The notes under the pieces are model-generated. The model was not told the DNA's origin. It saw only the letters and a list, made by a program, of their open reading frames with translations, and did no database searches. DNA of 64,000 nt from positions 2,976,001 to 3,040,000 of the forward strand of contig CP054179.1 in assembly GCA_015709615.1 (NCBI GenBank), read 5' to 3'. The stretch is from Gammaproteobacteria bacterium. Lineage in GTDB: Bacteria > Pseudomonadota > Gammaproteobacteria > Burkholderiales > Nitrosomonadaceae. The position numbers were made by a program, and so were the translations under genes. This document shows, one piece after another, positions 41,429 through 50,815 of the stretch; position 1 is the first letter of the stretch; every line of letters begins with the position of its first letter.

Positions 41429-42921
41429 TAAAAATGACAAATACACATGTGGGGGATTGCGCCTCGACGCTGATTATTCCGGTAGAGAGTCAGGTGCGCG
41501 AACTGGATGCAAAAATTCTGCTGGCGTGTTTCGCGGCGGAGCGCGGTTTTCCCGTGCTGATCGGTTCACGAGCTTTCACGCACTTTCAAGTGGCGTCCAT
41601 TCCGCGCGGCGTTTATCTCGCTAAAAGCATGCGCAGTCTTAGCAATTCAATGTTCAAGGCGTTGCGTCAACTAGGACATGAAATTGCCGCCTGGGAAGAA
41701 GAAGCGCTGGTGCATCCGCCTGCCGATACCTATTTCACACTCCGGCTTTCCCCGCAAACGATCAATAAAGTGTCGCATGTTTTCGCCTGGGGACAGGAGA
41801 ATGTCGACTTGATGCGGCAATATCCCGATCTGCCGCAGAATCTGCCGATTCACATTACCGGTAATCCGCGCGGCGATATGCTGCGGCCGGAATTGCGCCC
41901 GTTTTTTGATCCGGAAGTTAAAAAGTTGCGCGATCGTTATGGCGATTTCATTCTGATCAACACCAATTTCAGCGATGTGAATCCTTTCATTCCCAGCATC
42001 GGTTTATTTCAGGCCGCGAAAGATTCCGATAAGACGGCGCGCCGCGGTCAAGCGGGAATAGGCATGAGTCTTGAGTTTGCCAAAGGTTTGCGCGATCACA
42101 AGTTAGCGATACTGGAGGATTTCAAACAATTGATCCCGGCGCTCGAACGGGCATTTCCCGCTATGACTATCGTTGTCCGCCCGCACCCCAGCGAGAGCAA
42201 TCAAATTTATCAAGATCTCGCGGCGCGCAGCGATCGGATCGTCATCAACAAAGAAGGTAACGTCATCCCTTGGTTGCTGGCGGCGAAGGCGCTGGTGCAC
42301 AACGGTTGCACAACAGGCTTGGAAGCCTATGTTCTCGGCGTTCCGGCAGTTTCTTATCTGGCGACATTGAATAAGCTTTATGACTATGATTTTCAGGGAT
42401 TGCCGACAAAGCTCAGTTACCAGTGCTTCAACTTTGAAGAACTGCAAACGACATTGAACCGGATTCTGGCAGGGGAGCTCGGCGGTGCGGGCGGCGAGGA
42501 ACGCCAGGCTCTGATCGATTATTATCTGGCGGCGCAGAAAGGCCCCTTGGCGTGCGAGCGCATTATCGATGTGTTGGAATCCAGCGGTTATTCCAAAAAC
42601 CGCCCGCCACCCCGGCCGCTCAGCACCTTTGTGCAGGGCTGGTTATTCGTCAAAATTAAAGCGGCATTGACCAACCTCTATATGCGCCGCCCCGGACCCA
42701 ATCGCATGGCGTATCACGATCATCGTTTTCCGGAAATTTCCGTGACCGAGCTGGAGCAAAAAATCGCCCGCTTCGGCCAGCTTTTGCATCGCTTCGACTC
42801 GATCAAAATCGAGCAACACTCAAAGCATCTTTTCATGGTTCATTCCCAACGCGTGAGAAAAATGCCGCAAGCCGCACCCGCAGCGGAAATCAGTGAAAAT
42901 TTCCGCACCGTAAAAGAGTGA
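41425..42921 (+). CDS. Surface carbohydrate biosynthesis protein (GT-B like)
   Basis: The 498-residue protein reads STLIIPVESQVRELDAKILLACFAAERGFPVLIGSRAF, FAWGQENVDLMRQYPD, HITGNPRGDMLRPEL, FILINTNFSDVN, TIVVRPHPSESNQIY and VHNGCTTGLEAYVLGVPAVSYL. This is the surface-carbohydrate biosynthesis family with a GT-B, capsule-synthetase-like fold. GTG 41425 (overlapping the PLD stop) or ATG 41434 may be the start. It probably transfers or polymerises a surface sugar. Confidence 0.85.
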   Translation: MIKMTNTHVGDCASTLIIPVESQVRELDAKILLACFAAERGFPVLIGSRAFTHFQVASIPRGVYLAKSMRSLSNSMFKALRQLGHEIAAWEEEALVHPPADTYFTLRLSPQTINKVSHVFAWGQENVDLMRQYPDLPQNLPIHITGNPRGDMLRPELRPFFDPEVKKLRDRYGDFILINTNFSDVNPFIPSIGLFQAAKDSDKTARRGQAGIGMSLEFAKGLRDHKLAILEDFKQLIPALERAFPAMTIVVRPHPSESNQIYQDLAARSDRIVINKEGNVIPWLLAAKALVHNGCTTGLEAYVLGVPAVSYLATLNKLYDYDFQGLPTKLSYQCFNFEELQTTLNRILAGELGGAGGEERQALIDYYLAAQKGPLACERIIDVLESSGYSKNRPPPRPLSTFVQGWLFVKIKAALTNLYMRRPGPNRMAYHDHRFPEISVTELEQKIARFGQLLHRFDSIKIEQHSKHLFMVHSQRVRKMPQAAPAAEISENFRTVKE

Positions 42922-42949
42922 GCGCAATGGAGCATTGCCGGATTAGGTC

Positions 42950-43735
42950 ATGAAAAAATTTTTTCATCGCTACCTCTATAAAAGACCGGTCCGCAACCTC
43001 GCGGCGCAAATCAAAGCGGCGGTCGATGCTCTGGACGGTGCGGTGCCGATACTGGTTGTGTCTTACAATAACGGCGTTTACGTCGACCATTGTGTGCGGC
43101 AGCTCAACGCCCGATCCATCAAGCCGGTCATTATCGACAATGCTTCCAAGGACACCGAGACGCTCGCCATTCTTTCCGGGATCGCCGCGGCAAAAAGCGC
43201 TTTCGTTGTGCGCTCAGCGGTAAACATGGGTGCGCGCGTAGGGTTTCAAGGACCGGTGTACGATGTTTTGCCGGATATATTCGGCTACACCGATCCCGAT
43301 TTGCTGTTTAACCGGCATTTACCGGCGGATTTCATCCGGCAGCTGACGGATGTCTGCGATCGCTTCAAATGCTTCAAGGCCGGTTTCGCTCTGCCTTACC
43401 AAGTTGAGTACAGTTTGACCGAGCGCCGTATGAAATCAAGCTTGGGAAATATTGTCCCTTTCGACAGACTCGTGACGGTATCGCAATGGGAATCGCGCTT
43501 TTGGAATAAACCGCTCCAGCATGACCGGCTGGAAGTGTATGCCGCGCCCATCGATACAACGTTTGCGATTTATCGCAAAAAATACTATAACGGAGATTTT
43601 TTCGATGCCGTGCGGGTTGCCGGGGATTTTTCCGCGTTGCACATGCCGTGGTTTCCTGATTTGGATCTACTGTCACCGCAGCGCCGCTCGGCTTATTTAA
43701 AAGGGAATAAATCATCGACCTGGGTTACAAACTAG
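42950..43735 (+). CDS. Glycosyltransferase-like protein (GT-A fold)
   Basis: The 261-residue protein has VPILVVSYNNGVYVDHCVRQL and PVIIDNASKDTETLAIL at the nucleotide-sugar site, followed by NMGARVGFQGPVYDVLPDIFGYTDPDLLFN where DPD may serve as the metal-binding DxD. The tail APIDTTFAIYRKKYYNGDFFDAVRVAGDFSALHMPWF resembles other cluster-associated family-2-like transferases. It is probably cytoplasmic or peripheral at the membrane. The donor is unknown. Confidence 0.8.
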   Translation: MKKFFHRYLYKRPVRNLAAQIKAAVDALDGAVPILVVSYNNGVYVDHCVRQLNARSIKPVIIDNASKDTETLAILSGIAAAKSAFVVRSAVNMGARVGFQGPVYDVLPDIFGYTDPDLLFNRHLPADFIRQLTDVCDRFKCFKAGFALPYQVEYSLTERRMKSSLGNIVPFDRLVTVSQWESRFWNKPLQHDRLEVYAAPIDTTFAIYRKKYYNGDFFDAVRVAGDFSALHMPWFPDLDLLSPQRRSAYLKGNKSSTWVTN

Positions 43736-43863
43736 ATTGAGCCTTACGGAGTCCATGAAAATGTGAGACGGTTTCTTTTTATTGAAAGTACAGCATGCAA
43801 TCGCCAGTTTTTTGCTGGTATTTAGTTTATCAATTGATTAATAATGGAATAACCGGAAATTTT

Positions 43864-44742
43864 ATGAAAGTGCCTAAGGTAATTGCCGAAATCGGTTGTA
43901 ATCATAAAGGAGACATGGAAATCGCCAAGGAAATGATCGGAATCGCGGCGACATTTGCGAAATGCGATTTTGTGAAGTTCCAGAAGCGTTCCAATAAGGA
44001 ACTGCTGACGCCGGAAGAATATAATGCGCCGCATCCCAATGCGCAGAACAGCTATGGCGATACCTATGGCGCACACCGGGAGTTTCTTGAGTTTGATGTC
44101 GATCAGCACCGCCAGTTGCAGCAATACTGCAAGGAGTTCGGCATCGGTTATTCGACTTCCGTGTGGGACCTGACTTCAGCCAAGCAAATCGCCGGTCTCA
44201 ACCCTGTGTTCATCAAGATACCCTCGGCGTGCAATCTCAATTTCCCGATGCTCGAATTCCTCGCCAGGGATTATCACGGCGACATTCATATTTCCGTCGG
44301 CATGACTACGTACGAGGAACAAGAGCAAATCGTACAATTGATGGAAAAATGCCATGCGGCGGAACGCGTCGTGTTGTATGCCTGCACCTCCGGATATCCC
44401 GTGCCATTCGATCAAGTGTGCTTGCTCGAGCTGCAAACGCTGAAAAACCGCTTTGGTTCGCGCATCAAGGAAATCGGATTTTCCGGGCACCACTTAGGAA
44501 TTGCGGTCGACATTGCGGCAGTCACGTTGGGTGCATCCTGGATTGAGCGTCATTTCACTTTGGATCGCACCTGGAAAGGAACCGATCATGCGGCGTCGCT
44601 GGAGCCGGACGGCCTGCGCCGCCTGGTGCGCGATGTGCACGCCGTTTCTCAGGCGCTGACCTTCAAGGATGCGCCGATACTGGCCATCGAAGCGCCGCAG
44701 CGCGCCAAGCTGAAACGGGTTCAGGGGGTACACTTCAACTGA
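43864..44742 (+). CDS. NeuB-type nonulosonate synthase lacking the SAF domain
   Basis: From ATG 43864 the product has 292 residues: MKVPKVIAEIGCNHKGDMEIAKEMI, CDFVKFQKRSNKELLTPEEY, FGIGYSTSVWD, IKIPSACNLNFPMLEFLA, YACTSGYPVPFDQVCLLEL, IGFSGHHLGIAVDIAAVTLGASWIERHFTLDRTWKGTDHAASLEP. These are NeuB TIM-barrel motifs for PEP condensation. NeuB, PseI and LegI normally carry a 60-70 residue antifreeze-like SAF domain at the C-terminus; it is absent here and not found downstream. The next gene starts on the stop codon. The product sugar is uncertain. Confidence 0.85.
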   Translation: MKVPKVIAEIGCNHKGDMEIAKEMIGIAATFAKCDFVKFQKRSNKELLTPEEYNAPHPNAQNSYGDTYGAHREFLEFDVDQHRQLQQYCKEFGIGYSTSVWDLTSAKQIAGLNPVFIKIPSACNLNFPMLEFLARDYHGDIHISVGMTTYEEQEQIVQLMEKCHAAERVVLYACTSGYPVPFDQVCLLELQTLKNRFGSRIKEIGFSGHHLGIAVDIAAVTLGASWIERHFTLDRTWKGTDHAASLEPDGLRRLVRDVHAVSQALTFKDAPILAIEAPQRAKLKRVQGVHFN

Positions 44743-45908
44743 TGCGCTGGGTTGCTTTTATGCCGCTGCGCGCCAATTCGAAATCCATTGTCGATAAAAA
44801 TGTGCGCGCTATCGCAGGGCGGCCATTGTTTGCATGGAGCCTGGAACAGGCGATCGCTTCGCAGTGTTTCGACGAAATTTACGTGGCGAGCGATTCTGCA
44901 CGAATCCGTGACAAAGTGCTGGAGGAGTTTCCGGCAGGGGTGACGGTGCTGGATCGTTCTGCCGAAACTTCCACCGACACAGCCAGTACGGAAAGCGCCA
45001 TGCTTGAGTTCAAGCAACGCGCCGCTTTCGATGTGGTGTGTTTGATCCAAGCCACGTCACCGCTCACGCGCGCAGAAGATTTCATTGCGGCTAAGCGGAA
45101 GTTTCAAAATGAACATCTCGATTCCTTGTTAACGGCGGTGGAATCCAAGCGGTTTTATTGGACTGGCGGCGGTACGCCGATCAATTACGATCCGTTAAAG
45201 CGTCCCCGGCGCCAGGATTTTGCAGGGTGCATGATGGAAAATGGCGCTTTTTATTTCACCCGACTGGAAATTCTCGAGGAATTCGGCAACCGGCTGGGCG
45301 GGCGTATCGGCATTCATGAGATGGCGCCGGAGACAGCGATCGAGATCGACGATCAAACCGACTGGATCATCGTCGAGCAGTTGTTGTTGCGGCAAAAGCT
45401 GATGAAGCTCAGCGCATACGCCGGGCAAGTGAAAATGCTGGTGCTGGATGTCGACGGCACCTTTACCGATGGCGGCATGTACTATGGGCCGGAGGGTGAG
45501 GCGTTGAAGAAATTCAACACGCGCGATGCGCATGGTTTGCAACTGCTGCGCAAGAACGGCATCGGCGTTTGCGTTATGAGCAGCGAAAACAGCCCGGCCG
45601 TTGCGGCGAGAATGAAAAAACTCGGCATCGATGAATATTATCCGGGGGTAAACGACAAACTTGCGCAACTGAAAGAACTGGCAAAACGCAAGGCAATTGC
45701 GTTGCAAGACATTGCTTATATCGGTGACGATTTGTGCGATTTGGCCTGCCTCGAGAATGTAGGGTTTGCATGTTGTCCGGCCGATGCAGTGCCGGAAGTT
45801 TTGCAAAATGCCCGTTATGTTTGCGAGCATTCCGCCGGTCACGGTGCGGTGCGCGAAGTTTGCGATCTTATTGTAAAAATGAAAAATTCCGGTCAGATGA
45901 TTGCGTAG
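44742..45908 (+). CDS. CMP-nonulosonate synthetase fused to KdsC-type phosphatase
   Basis: The 388-residue protein has an N-terminal cytidylyltransferase (MPLRANSKSIVDKNVRAIAGRPLFAWSLEQA, EIYVASDSARI, LIQATSPLTRAEDF; residues 1-215). The C-terminal HAD phosphatase of the KdsC class carries VLDVDGTFTDGGMYYGPEG (Asp236/238), CVMSSENS and IAYIGDDLCDLACL. This would dephosphorylate a 9-phosphate (or Kdo-8-phosphate-like) sugar made by the upstream synthase and then activate it with CTP. The start overlaps the synthase stop by one base. Confidence 0.9.
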   Translation: MRWVAFMPLRANSKSIVDKNVRAIAGRPLFAWSLEQAIASQCFDEIYVASDSARIRDKVLEEFPAGVTVLDRSAETSTDTASTESAMLEFKQRAAFDVVCLIQATSPLTRAEDFIAAKRKFQNEHLDSLLTAVESKRFYWTGGGTPINYDPLKRPRRQDFAGCMMENGAFYFTRLEILEEFGNRLGGRIGIHEMAPETAIEIDDQTDWIIVEQLLLRQKLMKLSAYAGQVKMLVLDVDGTFTDGGMYYGPEGEALKKFNTRDAHGLQLLRKNGIGVCVMSSENSPAVAARMKKLGIDEYYPGVNDKLAQLKELAKRKAIALQDIAYIGDDLCDLACLENVGFACCPADAVPEVLQNARYVCEHSAGHGAVREVCDLIVKMKNSGQMIA

Positions 45909-45971
45909 GTATCCGGTATCGATCACACGTTGAATGAATAATGGTTGTGCTGGTTCCTCACAAAAAATGAC

Positions 45972-47255
45972 ATGAAAGCACTCTTCTTTCTTCGTCATTA
46001 CAACGATATCGATCATATCACCCCGGTCATTTTCAAATGGGTCAAATCCGGCCATGTTTGCGATGTGGTGCTGATCGGTCATCGCACTGTCTGTAACGAT
46101 TACCGCATTGAGTTCCTGCGCAAGCTGCCGGACGTGCGGGTGGCGCATATCCGCGATGCGTTGACGCCGTTGCAGTATCTGCTATGGCGGCTGCAAACGT
46201 TGTTATTGTCGCCGGGTATGAAGCGCTCGTTGCTGAAACCGCTGGCACAGAAAGCGATTGAAATTTACGGCGCCGGAAACCGGTGGAAAGTTTGGCGGGA
46301 TACGGCCGGAAAGGTACTGGAGAGAAGTTTTGCCGGTAGCGGTAAAGGCGTGATTGTATTCGACTGGGTGACGCGGAATTCTCCGGTGTGCATCGAGTGG
46401 GTCGAAGCGGTCATTACCCTGGCGCACGATAGGGATCTTGGCGCGGTTTCATTGCCGCACGGCGACAGCCCGCATGCCAATCACCTGATCCGGCGCGGCG
46501 AGTGGAAATTGCAACCGGATACCATGTATTCCGCCGGTTGTTTATTCGATCAAGTTGTAGTGCCGAACGAATTATGCGCCGTGCGTTTCCGGCCTTTCAT
46601 GCAAGCACAGTCGATCGCGGTGCTGGGGTCGCCACGTTACTGCACCGAATGGCTGGATAAATTGGTGCAATTACAACCGCCTTCACCGCTTGCACGTTCC
46701 TCCAGCCGCCTTAAATTGGTCATCTTCTTGCGCAAAAGCGATTTCACCACGTTCTGGGAAGAAGTCAGCGAGGTGGTGCAGATGATCGCGGCTTTTCCCG
46801 CTGTTGACATCATCATCAAACCGCACACCCGTGGCGGCTGGCGGCAGCCTCTGACACGAAACAAGGCCATTTTGCGTTTGCCGAATGTCAGCATCGCGGC
46901 AGATGATGTACACTCCGTTCATTTATTGCATTGGGCGGATGTCGTCATGGATCTCGCAACTTCGGTTGTTTTTGAAGCGGTCGTCGCGGGAAAGCCGGTG
47001 CTGGCGGCGGATTATCTGCACGCGGGCCGTTCCGTTGTGGCCGATTACATGCCCGAGACCGAATTGTGCTGCCGCGATGATGTTTACCAAAGAATTGACG
47101 GGTTGATAGCGGCGGGTTGCGGCTCGTTTTATGATGAAGAACACCGCCAGCGTTTTCTCAAGGAAATTATCCAGGGTGGCGGAGATGAGGATGTTTTACC
47201 CCGTTATGTAGCATTACTGGAAGCAAGTTGCCGGCTCCGAGAAACGCAGCAATGA
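45972..47255 (+). CDS. Putative polysaccharide transferase (GT-B like)
   Basis: From ATG 45972 the protein has 427 residues. It starts MKALFFLRHYNDIDHITPVIFKWV and has VSLPHGDSPHANHLI, FLRKSDFTTFWEEVSEV, IIIKPHTRGGWR and WADVVMDLATSVVFEAVVAGKPVLAADYLH. The late D-x-A-T-S-V-V-x-E-A-V-x-x-G-K-P motif is that of the nucleotide-binding lobe of GT-B and CDP-glycerol transferase-like enzymes. The specific activity is unknown. It is separated by four bases from the following glycosyltransferase gene. Confidence 0.75.
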   Translation: MKALFFLRHYNDIDHITPVIFKWVKSGHVCDVVLIGHRTVCNDYRIEFLRKLPDVRVAHIRDALTPLQYLLWRLQTLLLSPGMKRSLLKPLAQKAIEIYGAGNRWKVWRDTAGKVLERSFAGSGKGVIVFDWVTRNSPVCIEWVEAVITLAHDRDLGAVSLPHGDSPHANHLIRRGEWKLQPDTMYSAGCLFDQVVVPNELCAVRFRPFMQAQSIAVLGSPRYCTEWLDKLVQLQPPSPLARSSSRLKLVIFLRKSDFTTFWEEVSEVVQMIAAFPAVDIIIKPHTRGGWRQPLTRNKAILRLPNVSIAADDVHSVHLLHWADVVMDLATSVVFEAVVAGKPVLAADYLHAGRSVVADYMPETELCCRDDVYQRIDGLIAAGCGSFYDEEHRQRFLKEIIQGGGDEDVLPRYVALLEASCRLRETQQ

Positions 47256-47259
47256 ACGT

Positions 47260-48324
47260 ATGGAAAATCCGCTAACGCAATCCGCCGCCAAGACTGTTGA
47301 CGTCGTAATCCCGGTTTATAACGCACCGGAACTGACAAAGCGGTGCATCGATTCGGTCGTCGCTCACCTGGGGGAATCCCTACAACGCGTACTCATTCAA
47401 GATGATGCATCCGGGAGTGAAACGCGCGAGATGCTGGATCATCTGCCGTATGCGTGCATAGAAGTTTGTCGCGCGGAAAAAAACCAGGGGTTCGGTTTGA
47501 CGGTTAACGCAGCCGTCAGCCGTTCGAATGCTTTTTATGCGTTGATTCTAAACTCCGATACCGAAGTCAATCAGAACATCCTGCCGCAACTGTGCGCGGC
47601 ATTCGATGCCGATGACAAACTGGCGGCCATTCTTCCGGCAGGCAACAGCTATAACCGTTTCGATTTCAGCCGCTACGTGTTGCGCGAAGGCAATTATATT
47701 CAGACTTATTATCTGCGTGGCCATGCCATTCTGATCCGCCGCGACGCCTTTCTGGCGGTCGGTGGTTTCGATGCCGCATTCGGCCGCGGTTATTACGAAG
47801 ATATCGACCTTGGCCGCCGCCTGGATTTAAACGGCTGGCGTTTTGGCGTTCACCCCAACGTCCATATCTATCATAAAGGCGCAGGATCGTTCGGCGATGA
47901 TCGCATTCAACTGGCGCGGCGCAATCGCGCTGTGTACTTGTCGCGCTATCCCGAAGCGCAGCGGAATATTCTGTTACTCTCAGGCAATTGCACGTTGGCG
48001 GATTTTAGCGAAGATTTGTTGAAAGTAATCGAACAAGTATTTCACAGCGGCGGTTCCATTCATTGGTTTTCGCCGGTACAGCCTTCTCGTTTGAGCTGCT
48101 TACAAATGCATGGCTACGCTGCGCGGCTAAGCATAATATTGAAAGTATTGTCGCGCGGCTGGCAGCGCGCCGACAGACGGGTGACAGAAATATGGATCGT
48201 GCCGGGAGCTCCCTTTTTTTTGCGCGTACTACTGACTGTTTGGGCAAAATGGCAAGGTCTTAAGATTTTGATGCTTGAGGAAACTGCCGCACAAGACCCC
48301 GTTACCAAACTCAGAGTGAAATGA
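47260..48324 (+). CDS. Family 2 glycosyltransferase
   Basis: The 354-residue protein has VDVVIPVYNAPELTKRCIDSVVAHL, VLIQDDASGSETREML, EKNQGFGLTVNAAVSRSNAFYALILNSDTEVNQNILPQL (DxE/DxD-like metal site), HAILIRRDAFLAVGGFDAAFGRGYYEDIDLGRRLDLNGW (acceptor site ED) and an alpha-helical C-terminal extension. This is a rhamnosyltransferase-like GT2. It closes the plus-strand polysaccharide group. Confidence 0.9.
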   Translation: MENPLTQSAAKTVDVVIPVYNAPELTKRCIDSVVAHLGESLQRVLIQDDASGSETREMLDHLPYACIEVCRAEKNQGFGLTVNAAVSRSNAFYALILNSDTEVNQNILPQLCAAFDADDKLAAILPAGNSYNRFDFSRYVLREGNYIQTYYLRGHAILIRRDAFLAVGGFDAAFGRGYYEDIDLGRRLDLNGWRFGVHPNVHIYHKGAGSFGDDRIQLARRNRAVYLSRYPEAQRNILLLSGNCTLADFSEDLLKVIEQVFHSGGSIHWFSPVQPSRLSCLQMHGYAARLSIILKVLSRGWQRADRRVTEIWIVPGAPFFLRVLLTVWAKWQGLKILMLEETAAQDPVTKLRVK

Positions 48325-49371
48325 AAAAGCGGTTTCTGGCAGCAGCATTTGGTAAGTAACTTCAGCGGTTGGCAAATGGTTTTCTCCATTACTACTAAAA
48401 AAGGAGCGCATTCTTGATGGTGAAGCGATTTTAAGCGCCGACACTGCCTTGATGCCCATGTCATTTAGTTTGGTGCAAACCACCTGTCAATACCCCATAT
48501 TTCATCGATTGCTATTTTATCAAACCAGTTTTCTTGTCGCTGTAATGACGAGCTGTTCAGATCATTTTGGCATCTTGCCAATGACCAGGATCGAACAGAA
48601 ACTGCCGCTGCTGTAGTCAAGACCGCAAAATGCCGGTGCTAATCGAGCGAACTGATCATTTGAAGGCCATTCAGTCTACTATGAACAAACAGTAACCGGA
48701 CTGTTCATCCTGTACGGATGGATATCGAAGAAAAAGGCACACTACCTTGATCGTTGAGCTTAATGCATTGCCACTTGATGCGCCCAGAATCTTGTTGGCC
48801 GCGGCCAGACTGGTGGGCGAAGGTTTCGACCATCCGCCACTCAGCACGTTGGTGCTTGCAATGCCTATTTTATGGCAGGTCATATTACCAACTATAAATA
48901 ATATTTTATGTATCATAAATTTGCCAGTAGCTATTGCGGACATGGAATAAACATCAGCGCGGTTACCGGGCGATGGGCTACCGGATTAGAGCTACTGAGG
49001 TACACGAAGAATCAGAATCGGATATGGCGTTCAAGGTATTAACGCGGTGAGAAGAAGATATTGCCGGCAACTAACTTATAAATATGTTCATGATCTGCAT
49101 GCTAAATTAGCCGAATGGGAAACTCTCTAGGCTCGTACGGTAACAAAAACACATAATTTTTTCTTCAAGAAAAAGGTAATTTACTTTAGAATGAAATTCC
49201 AAGCACGGAAGTCAACCACCGGTCAGTGAAAAAAATAATTGCTTGAGCAGCATTTCAATAACAACCTGCTGAATACTAGTAAGAAGTAATTCAGCTGATC
49301 AAAAAATCCAAGTATAGCGACACTGACCACAAGCAATTATCGAACATGAGAAGAGTCCTTATGGATTCTTT
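48325..49371. other. Gene-poor decay region
   Basis: About one kilobase without an intact gene. It contains the helicase relic at 48747-49050. The remainder (for example 48325-48740 and 49051-49360) shows short frames in all phases but no recognisable domain, repeat or RNA. Confidence 0.6.
48747..49050 (+). pseudogene. Relic of a DEAD/DEAH-type helicase gene
   Basis: The first part encodes LDAPRILLAAARLVGEGFDHPPLSTLVLAMPILWQ, matching helicase C-terminal domain motif V-VI of restriction- or defence-type helicases (the GEGFDHPPLDTLVLAMPISW pattern). The expected Q-x-x-GRLHR is lost. A second piece at about 48952-49050 encodes QRGYRAMGYRI followed by 17 residues to a stop, matching the usual end of the same proteins. 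The middle is deleted and the frame is broken. Confidence 0.65.
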
Positions 49372-50808
49372 TTGGATCTATTTGGGTCAATCAGTTCATT
49401 GCTAAACACTATGGATACTTTCTTCAATGATAAGTCTAGACCAATCACCGTCTGGGTTCGCGGCGTCGGAGAATACTCGGAGAAAACTTTTCATAAATTC
49501 GTCGATCTTTTGATCGAGCATGACATTGAAGTACAAGATTATTGCGTACCGTGCAGTCATTCTGGCATCGTTTTTAGCAATAAGGTAACCACAGAATTTT
49601 GCGAACAATTATGCGAACTTAGTCACAACGGTCAAGTACAAGTCCTTGCTTATTGCCAAGAAGCCATTTCAGGAGAAGTCATCTGGCAATTAATGGAAGC
49701 AGGTGCGTCTGACGTACTGGTTTGTACAAAAGATAATTTGATCATCCTTGAGATCGTCGCCCGCCTCCGCCGTTGGGAAGCTATCAATCATCTGCTCAAT
49801 TCTTCACTTGTTCAGAATGCACTGGTCGGCAAAAGCCAAACTTTGCAAACCATACTGCGCCAAGTCATCGAGGTAGCGTATTTTACTAACGTGTCCGTTT
49901 TAATTCTCGGAGAAAGTGGTACAGGAAAGGAATTACTGGCCAATCTCATACACACGCTCGACAATCGCTCTGATAAAGGCGAGCTTGTAATTCTGGATTG
50001 CACGACCATTGTGCCGGAATTATCGGGTAGTGAATTTTTCGGTCATGAACGGGGTGCATTTACAGGTGCTGCATCTTCACGGGATGGAGTATTTGCACTC
50101 GCGAATGGTGGTACGCTTTTTCTGGACGAAGTGGGCGAATTATCCATAACAATGCAAACTCAGCTTTTACGGGTAATCCAAGAGCAAACTTACAAACGTG
50201 TTGGCGGCAATGCCTGGCAACGCACGTCATTCCGGTTAATTTGCGCCACCAATCGCGACCTTATGGCACAAGTTCAACGCGGCGAATTTCGTGCCGATCT
50301 CTATTACCGGATTGCCAGCTATATATGCCGTTTACCACCTCTGTGCGAACGATCAGAAGACATTTTACCTTTGGCAAATCATTTCCTAAAAAAAAACTGC
50401 ACGAGCCACGATGTACCCGCCATTGATAAACCCGTTCAAGAATATCTGTTACGCAGGCAGTACCCCGGCAATGTGCGTGACCTCAAACAGGTCATTTCGC
50501 GGATGTTGTGCCGTTATGCGGGTGAAGGTCCTATTACGATAGGTTGTATCCCGCCTGATGAACGGCCGGTTTTATCTGAAGATTGGAAAGAATGGCGTGA
50601 TATGAGTTTTGAGCGGGCAATCCGTATCGCACTTAGCCGCGGCATGGGACTCAAAACTATCAGCAAAAACACGGAAGAAACCGCGATTCGTATCGCAGTC
50701 GACGAAGCAAACGGTAATTTGCAGCGAGCTGCGCAACGTCTTGGCGTAACTGACCGCGCCTTACAGTTGCGCCGGGCAGCACAACGCCAGGAAAACAGTG
50801 AGTATTAA
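49372..50808 (+). CDS. Sigma-54-dependent enhancer-binding regulator (VpsR-like)
   Basis: The 478-residue protein has a non-canonical N-terminal domain (about 1-145, no phosphorylatable Asp evident). The AAA+ domain follows, with Walker A LGESGTGKE, the sigma-54-contacting loop GAFTGAASS, Walker B GGTLFLDEVGEL and the arginine-finger region FRADLYYRI. A C-terminal Fis-type HTH (DEANGNLQRAAQRLGVTDRALQL) closes it. The first in-frame start is TTG 49372; ATG 49411 is the alternative. It activates RNA polymerase with RpoN. A sigma-54 promoter lies upstream of the 61.7-53.2 kb operon, and this is the only activator of its class in the window. Confidence 0.9.
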   Translation: MDLFGSISSLLNTMDTFFNDKSRPITVWVRGVGEYSEKTFHKFVDLLIEHDIEVQDYCVPCSHSGIVFSNKVTTEFCEQLCELSHNGQVQVLAYCQEAISGEVIWQLMEAGASDVLVCTKDNLIILEIVARLRRWEAINHLLNSSLVQNALVGKSQTLQTILRQVIEVAYFTNVSVLILGESGTGKELLANLIHTLDNRSDKGELVILDCTTIVPELSGSEFFGHERGAFTGAASSRDGVFALANGGTLFLDEVGELSITMQTQLLRVIQEQTYKRVGGNAWQRTSFRLICATNRDLMAQVQRGEFRADLYYRIASYICRLPPLCERSEDILPLANHFLKKNCTSHDVPAIDKPVQEYLLRRQYPGNVRDLKQVISRMLCRYAGEGPITIGCIPPDERPVLSEDWKEWRDMSFERAIRIALSRGMGLKTISKNTEETAIRIAVDEANGNLQRAAQRLGVTDRALQLRRAAQRQENSEY

Positions 50809-50815
50809 TTACGCA

